Shown in pieces: positions 1 through 7,932 of a stretch of 64,000 nt of DNA; positions within the stretch are counted from its first letter, which is position 1, and each line of letters begins with the position of its first letter. A program made the translations under genes and the position numbers. Under the pieces are notes generated by a model. It had not been told where the DNA came from, made no database searches, and was given only the letters and a program-made list of their open reading frames with translations. The DNA is from CBDANO01 sp965197665 (GTDB lineage: Bacteria; Chloroflexota; Dehalococcoidia; Lucifugimonadales; UBA3495), in the NCBI GenBank assembly GCA_965197665.1, contig CBDANO010000004.1, positions 434,001-498,000 on the forward strand. Reading direction: 5' to 3'.

Positions 1-1340
1 TGCTGAACGCCAGAAAAGACCATCCCGACAAAGTAGTGAGTTCCATAAACGAGTGCTTTCGCATGGGCATTCCGGTTTTGCTTCCCGACATCAATAAGTC
101 CGACGAGGTCTTCACCATCGATAAAGGCGGCGACGGCCCGTCCAGCTTACGCACCGGTCTGGCGGCTATCAAGACAGTAGGAGCCGGGGCGGTTCGCCCG
201 TTGGTGGAAGAGCGAATCAACAACGGGCCTTACAACTCCATCGATGACTTTTGCCGAAGGGCCGACCCTCGGGGCCTGAACCGCCGCACCATGGAGAGTT
301 TGATTCGCGCCGGGGCTTTCGATGGTTTGGGGCCGCGAGGGGCGATTTTCGAAGCGGTGGACCTAATAATTGCTACTGCCCAACGGGAGGCCCACGCCCG
401 CAATTCCGGGCAGACCAGCCTGTTTGGAGGCTTGGGGGACCAAACCGCTCCCAACCAAGCGCCGGGAATCGCCCTGACCGGTACCGACGTGCCTATTGAG
501 CAAAAAGCGGCGTGGGAGCGGGAACTCTTGGGTTTGGCGCTTTCCCATAACCCGTTGCAGGTCTTGGCCGGGGTAGACTCGGGAGACGCCCTGAACTCGT
601 TGGACCAACTGGGTGAGGAGATGGAAGGCCAAATCCTCTCTCTGGTGGGTTACGTCTCGGCGCTGAACGAGAGGTATACCAGGGAACAAAAGAAGTTCTA
701 CGCGGCCACACTGGACCTTTTGGCGGGCTCGGTCGAAGTCGTGGTCTGGCCCGACGTGCTGGAGCGCACCCAACAGGTATGGCAAGAAGGCAAGCTGGTG
801 CGGGCCACGGGCAAGCTACGAATCAGGGGCGATCAGTTTTCCTTGGCTTGCCAGCAAGCCAAGGACTTCTCTCAGAACGGCTCGGCATCCGTCAACGGCG
901 CATCCAATGGAAAGTCCGCTGGAAAATCCGCCGATTCCGGCAACGTCAAGACCGGCCCTTCTCTCAACGCCTCGTCAAGAGCCAAGTCAAATGGCAAACA
1001 ACCCATTGAAGTTAAGGCCGTCGAACGCACGGCCGCCGAAACTGGAGCCGCCCGTGTGGTGACCCTGGGAGTGTCGGAAACCGATGATCCCGCAAGCGAC
1101 GCCCAACTGCTTAGGGAAGTCATCAGCGTTTTACTGGAGTATCCCGGGAAGGACCGGATCAACCTGGGAATACGCACCGGCGGCCGGAAAGTAGTCATGG
1201 AGTTGCCGGTGGTGAGCGTGGGCTTCTGCGTCCCCCTCCGGCAGCGGTTGGAAGACCTGCTGGGCCCGGATGCCGTGGGATTAAATGGCGGCGCGATGAT
1301 TGACGGGACGGAACGCACCGAAACCCGCCTTTCCGTCTAA
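1..1340 (+). CDS. dnaE: DNA polymerase III subunit alpha, C-terminal part (5' truncated)
   Basis: This is the C-terminal third of the replicative polymerase. The reading frame is open from base 3 at the window edge, so the true start lies outside. The first residues, LNARKDHPDKV then ECFRMGIPVLLPDIN, match the end of the finger region of bacterial DnaE. They are followed by the tandem helix-hairpin-helix region (TGLAAIKTVGAGAV, then NRRTMESLIRAGAFD), the linker GQTSLFGG and an OB-fold that begins ILSLVGYVSAL. A basic Ser/Asn/Lys-rich linker then leads to a C-terminal domain of about 90 residues starting ARVVTLGVSE. It makes DNA at the replication fork. The conserved GIPVLPPDIN motif here reads GIPVLLPDIN. 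It stops with TAA and no gene follows for 814 bases, so it is probably the last gene of its unit. Confidence 0.95.
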   Translation, partial: LNARKDHPDKVVSSINECFRMGIPVLLPDINKSDEVFTIDKGGDGPSSLRTGLAAIKTVGAGAVRPLVEERINNGPYNSIDDFCRRADPRGLNRRTMESLIRAGAFDGLGPRGAIFEAVDLIIATAQREAHARNSGQTSLFGGLGDQTAPNQAPGIALTGTDVPIEQKAAWERELLGLALSHNPLQVLAGVDSGDALNSLDQLGEEMEGQILSLVGYVSALNERYTREQKKFYAATLDLLAGSVEVVVWPDVLERTQQVWQEGKLVRATGKLRIRGDQFSLACQQAKDFSQNGSASVNGASNGKSAGKSADSGNVKTGPSLNASSRAKSNGKQPIEVKAVERTAAETGAARVVTLGVSETDDPASDAQLLREVISVLLEYPGKDRINLGIRTGGRKVVMELPVVSVGFCVPLRQRLEDLLGPDAVGLNGGAMIDGTERTETRLSV

Positions 1341-2154
1341 AGTTCCGCTTTCTCAGCGAAAAGCCGCCGCTCGACCTTTGATTTGCCCTGCCCCCTGCCG
1401 AAGAACTCAACCTGATCCCTTCCCAATGGTCATCTACTGAAGGCCGGCAATGCCCGCGCCCTGCATCCGAAGTGGACCGGCCTTGATTTTCGATTTAGCG
1501 GGCATAGGCCCAGATTCCCCGATTTTGGCCCGTTTGCAAGAATATCCGGCAAAAGCGCGGCGAACCCCGAGTACGGCGCCTGGACCAGTTACGATATTCG
1601 ATGGCCACCACCTCCAAAAAAATTTGACCGGCTCCACGGCCATTGATACCATTCAGCAGCCTATTGACTGGCCATGCGGATCGGCGGGCCGGTCTACCCG
1701 GGATACGAACGCACAATAGTTATCGTTTTCAGGTGGGGTTATGAAGCTAATGTGCTTATTTGCCACTCGGGCCGAGTTGAGAAGAACTTTCGGTCCTTGC
1801 AGCCTACGATACGTCGCTAGCTCCACTCCGGTGGTACAAGCTCCGCGTCGTTCACGCCACGTCTACACGCTTCCCTGCGAACCCTAGCCCCTCTTTCCAC
1901 GTCATCACCACCGGCCCAGGTTCCCTGGCCCTGCCCCTACTATTCCTTTGCCTAAAGACGGCCGTAAACACCGTCTACCGGCTCGTGAGTACCTGAGGGT
2001 CGGAGCAGGAAGAGCACTGCGTCGCAAGCCATAGCTGAGCGAGGGCAACCCCTCGATTGCTCCGCCCTTTGTGGCAAGCGGCGCTGCGGCCGGACCCGAA
2101 ACGGCCCCATTAGTCCAACCCATCAATTTGTCGAAAATTAGGAGAGTGCATATT
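1341..2154. other. Long non-coding stretch, content unknown
   Basis: These 814 bases lie between dnaE and the first methyltransferase. Only short open frames without convincing starts or recognisable protein motifs occur on either strand. The part from about 1750 to 2000 has several small inverted repeats (for example CTCCACTCCGGTGG near 1820) and could be structured or a decayed gene. I compared it by eye with common riboswitch cores (TPP, cobalamin, SAM, glycine) and found no match. The last bases hold the ribosome binding site of the next gene (GGAG at 2141). Confidence 0.5.
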
Positions 2155-2973
2155 ATGTCTACCAAATTTACTGAGCTAGAGACGGCGTCGTACTACGATG
2201 CCGAGGACCCGATCTATCGTTCATTTTGGGACCGGGAAGGCAGCCTTCACTGGGGGTTGTTCGATGACTTTACCGGAAGAGACTTTCTGAAGGCCTGCGC
2301 CAACCTGAATGAATTCATGCTGGAAAAGGCGTCCATAAGCCCAACGGCAAACGTGATCGACATCGGGTGCGGCAATGGGAACACCGCCATGTGGCTGAGC
2401 TCACGCAGCGGCTGCCGGGTAACGGGAATAGATTTGAGCGGCGTCCGGATTGACAACGCCAACGAGGTGCGCCTGGTCCAACCGCGGGAAATCCAAGCAA
2501 GAGTGACCTTCGAAAAGGCCTCGGCCGTAGACCTGCCGTTCCAGGACGAAACCTTCACTCACTCGTGGAGTCAAGCGTCGATTTATCACGTCCATGACAA
2601 GGAGGCCGCGCTGCGGGAGTCCTACCGTGTATTGGAACCCGGCGGGACCTTCGTCTTCGACGACCTGACCAAGCCGACTCCGGAAATCAGCGACGCTGCC
2701 AAGACCTATGTGTATGATCGGCTGTTGTTTGACACCGATTACAGCTTCGACTCCTACCAGGACGCTCTTAAAGACGCCGGTTTCGAGGTCCTGGAGGCCG
2801 TCGACCTTTCTCAACACCTCAAGACGAGCTACCAGTGTCTCGGCGAGATAGCCTTGAGGCGGGACAGCAACCCGGGGTCCATTCATCATAACCTTTCGAT
2901 AGCCTACGGCCAAACCGTCGCGGCTATTGAAAGAGGGGAAGTCGGGTGGGCGTTCTATCTGTGTAGAAAATAG
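2155..2973 (+). CDS. Class I SAM-dependent methyltransferase (small-molecule type)
   Basis: A 272-residue protein. The ATG at 2155 is preceded by GGAG at 2141, which decides the start against an upstream in-frame codon at 2071. The SAM-binding fold is clear: motif I is VIDIGCGNGNTAM near residue 69, the acidic loop is GIDLSG, and RVLEPGGTFVFDD is the usual post-I strand. The N-terminus, YYDAEDPIYRSFWDREGSLH, resembles methyltransferases of the sarcosine/dimethylglycine type and other small-molecule N- or C-methylases; the substrate cannot be read from sequence. A second methyltransferase begins 26 bases downstream on the same strand, so the two are probably co-transcribed. Confidence 0.85.
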   Translation: MSTKFTELETASYYDAEDPIYRSFWDREGSLHWGLFDDFTGRDFLKACANLNEFMLEKASISPTANVIDIGCGNGNTAMWLSSRSGCRVTGIDLSGVRIDNANEVRLVQPREIQARVTFEKASAVDLPFQDETFTHSWSQASIYHVHDKEAALRESYRVLEPGGTFVFDDLTKPTPEISDAAKTYVYDRLLFDTDYSFDSYQDALKDAGFEVLEAVDLSQHLKTSYQCLGEIALRRDSNPGSIHHNLSIAYGQTVAAIERGEVGWAFYLCRK

Positions 2974-2999
2974 GTCATCAAGATTGGCCGGGGGGCGAC

Positions 3000-3638
3000 A
3001 TGACGGAAAAGAACAAGGTCCAATGGGTCTACGAGTCTTCAAACAACCGAGAGCTTGAAGAACGCTACGACCAGTGGGCCGCTGAATACGACCAAGACTT
3101 GCTGGAAGATTTTGCTTGGAGTTCGCCCCAAGCCGCGGCCCAGTTCTTTTCCCGGCTGGTCCCCCGGACGGCAAGGGTCTTGGACGCCGGCGCGGGGACC
3201 GGCTTGGTGGGCGCCGCTCTTTCCCAGCTTGGTTACACCAACTTGGTGGCCATCGACCTGTCCACGGGCATGTTACAGGAGGCGCGGCGGAAGCAAGTTT
3301 ACAGCGAGTTTCACCAGATGACCCTGGGTGAAACCTTGGCTTTCGATAGTGACTGCTTTGACGCTGTCATCAGCGTCGGGGTTTTCACCTTGGGTCACGC
3401 TCCCGCCGCGGCCTTCGACGAGTTGGCCCGGGTTACTAGACCCGGGGGGGGCGTTGTCTTCAGCCTGCGCACCGACGTCCACAAAGACGGCGGCTTCGAA
3501 CAAAAGATGTCGGACCTGGAGTCCGCAGGCAAGTGGGAACTGGCAGAGGTCACTGACCCCTTTCAACCCCTTCCAAAGGGGGAACCCGAGGTCTTTCACC
3601 GGATATGGGCCTACCGGGTCACGCAGGAGGGAGGGTAG
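3000..3638 (+). CDS. Class I SAM-dependent methyltransferase
   Basis: A 212-residue methyltransferase. The N-terminal ERYDQWAAEYDQDL is the entry helix seen in many UbiE/WBSCR27-like methylases. It is followed by the SAM motif VLDAGAGTGLVG (about residue 60), AIDLSTGML, and RVTRPGGGVVFSLRTD. It lacks the extra N-terminal region of its upstream neighbour and is not a close duplicate of it. The start ATG at 3000 follows a G-rich stretch (GGCCGGGGGG), a weak ribosome site 26 bases after the previous stop. A G/C stem (AGGGG with CCCCT, 3640-3656) followed by ATTTT may end this unit. Substrate unknown. Confidence 0.83.
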   Translation: MTEKNKVQWVYESSNNRELEERYDQWAAEYDQDLLEDFAWSSPQAAAQFFSRLVPRTARVLDAGAGTGLVGAALSQLGYTNLVAIDLSTGMLQEARRKQVYSEFHQMTLGETLAFDSDCFDAVISVGVFTLGHAPAAAFDELARVTRPGGGVVFSLRTDVHKDGGFEQKMSDLESAGKWELAEVTDPFQPLPKGEPEVFHRIWAYRVTQEGG

Positions 3639-3746
3639 TTGAGGGGTGAACCCCCCCTATTTTCCAGGCAATGACGCCTTGAGCGCGCCGGGAATCGCCC
3701 GCAGCATCCGCGGTTGAACGGGAGAAAGGGCTAAGGATGGAGCGAG

Positions 3747-5282
3747 CTAGTCGCCGCCCATGGTGATGGCAGCCCGCTCCAAGCCCGCCGCCATTGTCGA
3801 TCCGGGGTATTGGGCGGGGTGTACCCCCTCTTCGCTCAGCTTTTCCTCTATCAGCCGTTCGTTCTCGTCGTAGTACGGGCCTTCAATGCTCTCCAAGTAC
3901 TTGATCCACTGGGACGTGCTCCTGCGAATCTCCCAGGACCAGTAACCGTAGGCAATGCGCTTCAAGCCGCACCAGACATCGCCCCGAGCAAACCTGCGGA
4001 ATATCTGCCGGGGCCCGTAGAACGTGCTGTAGGCCCGGTTGATCTCCCGCTGCAAGGTGCTGGGTTTCATGTTCTTGGGGAGGAACATTACGAAGGTGCC
4101 GTCCAGCCTGTCCCAACTTGGCAGGAAGAACCGGTTTATCTTGATGTTGGGCGAGTTGTACTCGGGGTAGCCGCTCAGGGGGAACAGGGCCACGTAGTCA
4201 ACGTCTACTTCCATGGCCGATCTGATGGTAGACCGGATGCTATCCACGGTGTCTTCATCCGAGCCCATCACGAAGGAACCCAAGACTCTCAACCCGTGGG
4301 CTTTGATTTTGGCCAGGGACTTGCGCAATCCCTCTTGGGTCTGAGCTTTATTCAATAGTTTCAGCACATTGTTGTCGAAAGATTCCAACCCCATATATAG
4401 AGTGTTGATCTGGGCCTTCTTCAGAAGACTGAGCAACTCCTCGTCCCGGGCCACTTCCATCCTGGTAAAGCAGATGCCGTACCAATCGATTTTCTCTTCG
4501 ATGATGCGGTTGAGCAGGTCCTTGGTCCGCTGCCGGTTAACCGTAAAGTGGTTGTCGACGATGAAGAAGTATTTGGAGCCGACCAAATTTTGTTGGTACT
4601 TGATGTCGGCGATGATGCTGTCGATACTGCGCAAGCGGTACCCTCGCCCCAACTCCCTGGGGGCGATGCAGAAAGAGCAGTCGTAGGGGCAGCCTCGGCT
4701 GGTCTGTAGCAGCTGCCAACGCATCTTCAGGTTTTTCAGGAGCTTCCACCGGGGCCAGTTCAAGTAGCCGTGAATTAGCTCCAAGTCCGGTATGGTCTCG
4801 AATTCCTGGGTAAAAGGCCGGTCAGGGTTGTTCCTTAGTTTGCCGTTCTCCCAATAGGAGATACCCAGGACGTCGCTCAAGTCCCCGCCGTTCTGCCACA
4901 CTTTCAAGACTTCCGGCAGGGTCTCGTCTCCCTCTTTTCGGACCACCAAGTCGCAATACTGGAGTGTATCTTCGGACATGACCGAGGCGTGAGTCCCCCC
5001 GACGATTATGGGCATGTCGGGGCGGGACGCCTTGATCTTGTTGATGTACTCGATGGTCTTGGGCATGGTGGAACTGAAAGCGTGGAAGCACACCACGTCC
5101 GATTCGAGCACCTGGTCCCATTGAATGGGCCCGATGTGTTCCACGAAGGCCCGGACGTCGTACCCGTGGTCTCTAACTATGGTCGCCACTAACGGCATTC
5201 CGTACTCGGGAAACACTGCGTGAGTTACCAGGTTCCAATACGGTAGTTCGGCGCTAATGAAGCTAACCTTTTCAATCTTCAC
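3747..5282 (-). CDS. Cobalamin-binding radical SAM protein
   Basis: A 511-residue protein. The N-terminal roughly 150 residues form a B12-binding Rossmann domain (PLVATIVRDHGYDVRAF, VCFHAFSSTMPKTIEYI, PIIVGGTHASVM). The radical SAM core follows, with the cluster motif SRGCPYDCSFCIAP near residue 200 (CxxxCxxC), then a TIM barrel (YMGLESFDNNVLKLLNKA) and a C-terminal part with FYGPRQIFRR, as in B12-radical SAM proteins of the BchE/HpnR/Elp3-like set. Members methylate unreactive carbons or rearrange substrates; the substrate is not predictable here. It starts with GTG at 5282 behind AGGAG and converges on the methyltransferase pair, so a shared pathway is possible but not shown. Confidence 0.88.
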   Translation of the reverse strand: MKIEKVSFISAELPYWNLVTHAVFPEYGMPLVATIVRDHGYDVRAFVEHIGPIQWDQVLESDVVCFHAFSSTMPKTIEYINKIKASRPDMPIIVGGTHASVMSEDTLQYCDLVVRKEGDETLPEVLKVWQNGGDLSDVLGISYWENGKLRNNPDRPFTQEFETIPDLELIHGYLNWPRWKLLKNLKMRWQLLQTSRGCPYDCSFCIAPRELGRGYRLRSIDSIIADIKYQQNLVGSKYFFIVDNHFTVNRQRTKDLLNRIIEEKIDWYGICFTRMEVARDEELLSLLKKAQINTLYMGLESFDNNVLKLLNKAQTQEGLRKSLAKIKAHGLRVLGSFVMGSDEDTVDSIRSTIRSAMEVDVDYVALFPLSGYPEYNSPNIKINRFFLPSWDRLDGTFVMFLPKNMKPSTLQREINRAYSTFYGPRQIFRRFARGDVWCGLKRIAYGYWSWEIRRSTSQWIKYLESIEGPYYDENERLIEEKLSEEGVHPAQYPGSTMAAGLERAAITMGGD

Positions 5283-5513
5283 GGGACAACTCCTCTGTCA
5301 TGAAAATAGCTTTCGAGAGATGGAAAGACGGGACCCCCACCCTCATTATCAATGCCCAATGCCTCTATGATGCCCTTGTTTCAGACGGCCCTTGGACCCA
5401 AGCCTGCGTCAATTCAATCCGGACTCCAACTCTTTAGGTATCAAAAATACCGGCACGGCAACCCGGTGTCAACGATTATCGTGGATGGAATCACCGGATT
5501 GTGCGCAGCCATG

Positions 5514-6464
5514 TTACCGGTCTTCCAAAAAATCGGCGATGACCCCGGCCAGTTCGGCCGGCTTGTGGTAGCCGATATCGTGAGTGGTATCCGGTATCCA
5601 GTGGACCCGGCAGTTTTTTAGCGCTCGGGCCGCCGAGTCTACCATAGCCTGGCGCAACTGAGCGAATTCGGAGCCGGCTTCGGCGGGGCGCGGACCCGCC
5701 GGGACGATTAGCGTCGGGCAAGCCACGGCGGGAAGGACGCTGGACGGGGGATAGTCCCACATGGTTCGAATCACTTGACCGTGGTTGTCCGGGTGGAGAA
5801 TATCACGGATCTGCCCCTCCTCGTCCTCGTAGACCATGGTCTGCACGATTCGCTCCAGGTCGCAGTTCCAACAATCAGATAGCTGAGACCGCAGCCGCCC
5901 CAAGAACTCGGTGCGGGTCCCTGAAACATCTCTAGGGCGCACCCGGTGGGAGAACCCTTCCCAAGTTGCGTCCGGGCTCACCCGGGCGTCCAAGAAGCCC
6001 CCGTCGATCAATACCAGCTTGTCTACCCGGTCCGGGTGAAGGGCCGCCAGCGAGGACGCCACGTGGCCTCCCCAGGAATGGCCCATAACAAATGCTTTTC
6101 CGATTCCCAAGTGGTCCATCAGCCCAGCCGCGTCCGAAGCCAGAGTCGGCCAGTCATACCCCTCCCCGGCTTGGGTGGTATTGCCGTGGCCCCGTTGGTC
6201 CGGCGCGATAATCCGGTATCTATCCGAAAGCGGACGGGCGACCAACTCATACCAGTGGGCGGATGAGGCCAGACCGTGCAACGCTACCAAGGGAGGCGAG
6301 TCCCCGCCCCAGTCCAGGTAGCGCATCCGCAAGCCATTTACCTCCGCCCACCCTTCCGCAGGTCCGGCGGCGTCCGGTTCCCCATTGACCAACCGAGCGA
6401 CTCCTCCACGACGGGGCTCAGGGTCCTCCAACCGCTGCGTATTATCCAAAAAACGCTGCGTCAC
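5514..6464 (-). CDS. Alpha/beta-fold hydrolase
   Basis: A 316-residue cytoplasmic hydrolase without signal peptide. The fold is marked by PPLVALHGLASSAHWYEL (oxyanion region), IIAPDQRGHGNT, the nucleophile elbow GHSWGGH (Ser near residue 130) and a late His in DTTHDIGYHKP. The strand that usually carries the catalytic acid reads PTLIVPAGPRPAEAGSEF, with no Asp at the expected GxxD place, so the acid may come from elsewhere or be Glu. The first roughly 35 residues before the fold look unstructured, so translation may start later than the first in-frame codon. Substrate unknown; esterase or C-C hydrolase are both possible. Confidence 0.8.
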   Translation of the reverse strand: MTQRFLDNTQRLEDPEPRRGGVARLVNGEPDAAGPAEGWAEVNGLRMRYLDWGGDSPPLVALHGLASSAHWYELVARPLSDRYRIIAPDQRGHGNTTQAGEGYDWPTLASDAAGLMDHLGIGKAFVMGHSWGGHVASSLAALHPDRVDKLVLIDGGFLDARVSPDATWEGFSHRVRPRDVSGTRTEFLGRLRSQLSDCWNCDLERIVQTMVYEDEEGQIRDILHPDNHGQVIRTMWDYPPSSVLPAVACPTLIVPAGPRPAEAGSEFAQLRQAMVDSAARALKNCRVHWIPDTTHDIGYHKPAELAGVIADFLEDR

Positions 6465-6654
6465 CGCAAGTCACATCCAACCCCAGTGTCCGGCATCCTT
6501 CCGCGCCTAGATAGAGTCCCGACGCCGTAGCCCCCTGAAACGAATTGGTAGGCCCCTCTCCGCTGAGGTTGGCGTCCCAGGGTGAAGGTTCCGCCGCTTG
6601 TCACGCCACCCTCCGGTAACAATATATATGAGCCAATGTGAGTCAATTGCGCTG

Positions 6655-6683
6655 TTGACATCAATTCGCTCATGCTCTAGACT
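6655..6683 (+). promoter_or_regulatory. Sigma-70-type promoter
   Basis: A perfect -35 TTGACA (6655-6660) and a -10 TAGACT (6678-6683) are separated by exactly 17 bases. Transcription would start near 6690 and run through a structured leader into the NYN-domain gene at 6799. Confidence 0.75.
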
Positions 6684-6689
6684 GAGCTT

Positions 6690-6780
6690 AGTATAGCCCC
6701 TGGTGTCCGGCAGACATGTCGCACGCCAGGTAAGTATCCGAAGGTAAAGGCGGGATAGTGTGCCACTGTCCCGCCTTTTG
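6690..6780 (+). ncRNA. Structured leader or small RNA ending in a strong terminator
   Basis: The predicted transcript from about 6690 first folds CCTGGTGT (6697-6704) with ACGCCAGG (6723-6730), then carries a linker, then a terminator hairpin. It could be an independent RNA of about 90 bases or an attenuator controlling the NYN gene. It does not match tRNA, SRP RNA, 6S or a riboswitch core that I know. It is the only promoter-to-gene path visible for the downstream gene. Confidence 0.5.
6749..6780 (+). terminator. Rho-independent terminator before the NYN gene
   Basis: GGCGGGATAGTG (6749-6760) pairs with CACTGTCCCGCC (6764-6775) through 12 pairs including one G-U, closing a three-base loop. 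TTTT follows at once and TTTTT follows a few bases later. The Shine-Dalgarno of the NYN gene begins only about 10 bases after it, leaving no room for another standard promoter. Confidence 0.8.
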
Positions 6781-6798
6781 CGTCTTTTTGGGAGGGCA

Positions 6799-7368
6799 AT
6801 GGCAAACAGAGTCGCAATTTTCATTGACGGCGCCTATTTAGATTTCGTCCTTAAAGACGAATTCCATGATGCCCGCATCGATTATGAGGCCCTCTCCAAG
6901 CATCTCGCGGGTGACGGAGACATCCTAAGAACCTACTATTACCACTGTCCTGTTTACCAGGGGAACCCACCTACGAAAACTGAACGAGAACGATACGCAA
7001 CGCAGCGCAAATTCTTCGCTGCCCTAGAAAATATCCCTAGATACACCGTGCGTCTGGGGCGACTAGCCTATCGAGGGAACGACCAATCCGGCAATCCTAA
7101 GTACGAGCAGAAGCGGGTTGACATATTACTTGGTGTCGATATGGTGCAACTAGCTGCTAAGCAAGTGATCCAGGAAGCCATCCTAGTTGCTGGAGACAGC
7201 GACTTCATTCCTGCGGTGGCGGTTGCAAAATCGGAAGGCCTTTTGGTCAGACTCTTCCACGGGGCTAAACCACACACAGACCTCTGGCAAGAGGCTGACG
7301 AGCGCATTCAATTTACCCAGACCATTATAGACCAAGTGCGTCGACAACCACGTTTAGGGTCACATTAG
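6799..7368 (+). CDS. NYN-domain (LabA/DUF88-type) protein, probable RNase
   Basis: A 189-residue protein of the PIN-like NYN superfamily. The signature acids are visible: FIDGAYLDF near residue 8, DILLGVDM near 113 and VAGDSDFIPAV near 133, the last being the classic GDxDF motif. These families bind a metal through clustered Asp residues and several are RNases. The start ATG at 6799 follows GGAGG at 6791; an upstream in-frame codon at 6760 lies within the terminator hairpin and is rejected. It stands alone, facing the convergent alkyltransferase gene. Expression must pass the terminator at 6749-6780, which suggests attenuation or low basal expression. Confidence 0.85.
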   Translation: MANRVAIFIDGAYLDFVLKDEFHDARIDYEALSKHLAGDGDILRTYYYHCPVYQGNPPTKTERERYATQRKFFAALENIPRYTVRLGRLAYRGNDQSGNPKYEQKRVDILLGVDMVQLAAKQVIQEAILVAGDSDFIPAVAVAKSEGLLVRLFHGAKPHTDLWQEADERIQFTQTIIDQVRRQPRLGSH

Positions 7369-7388
7369 GGCACCGCCTACGCTCCCCT

Positions 7389-7901
7389 TCAGCCGGGGGC
7401 ATGGCACCGTTCCAACTCCAGTAGCTTGGCCTTGACTCTCAGTCCGCCGCCGCCGTAGCCTCTGAGGTCGCCGTCGCTAGCGATTACCCGGTGGCAAGGC
7501 ACGATGAGCGCGAACCGGTTCCTGGCCATCGCCTGGCCCGCGGCCCGTACCGCTTGGGGGTTGCCCGCCTCGGCGGCCAGCCAGGCGTAGCTCCTAGTTT
7601 CTCCGGCCGGTATCCGGCGGCAGGCCTCCCAAGCGGCGGCGAAGAAGGATGGAGCATCCGACAGGTCCAGGCCAATGTCGTCCAATGCGCGGGCGTCTCC
7701 CTCTACGTACCGTTCCAGGCTCTCTTGCACCGCGGAAAACCGGGAAGGGTCGTTGGCCGACCGGTCCAATTCCGGCCCCAGATCAGCCAAGGCCTCCTGG
7801 GGTTCGGGCTTCATGCTGAGCCGGCGTAGGCCCCGTTCGCTGCCCAGCAAAGCAATCCAACCGACGGCGCATTGGAATAGATGGTATGAATACGTAGTCA
7901 T
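7389..7901 (-). CDS. ogt: Methylated-DNA--protein-cysteine methyltransferase
   Basis: A 170-residue suicide repair protein that removes alkyl groups from O6 of guanine. The C-terminal DNA-binding and active-site domain is complete: FFAAAWEACRRIPAGETRSYAW, then AVRAAGQAMARNR, then the alkyl-acceptor motif IVPCHRVIASDG with GYGGGG. The N-terminal domain is short. The ATG at 7901 is preceded by GGAGGT five bases upstream; a GTG at 7913 overlaps that site and is rejected. It could be called ogt or ada-like C-terminal domain; no AraC-type or AlkA partner is attached. Confidence 0.92.
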   Translation of the reverse strand: MTTYSYHLFQCAVGWIALLGSERGLRRLSMKPEPQEALADLGPELDRSANDPSRFSAVQESLERYVEGDARALDDIGLDLSDAPSFFAAAWEACRRIPAGETRSYAWLAAEAGNPQAVRAAGQAMARNRFALIVPCHRVIASDGDLRGYGGGGLRVKAKLLELERCHAPG

Positions 7902-7932
7902 ACGGACCTCCACAAAAAATCGCTAAAAATCA

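Noticed and set aside
1750..2110. Possible riboswitch or group II intron remnant upstream of the first methyltransferase
   Set aside because: Compared by eye with TPP, cobalamin, SAM/SAH and glycine cores and with intron domain V; no core matched, so I do not name it.
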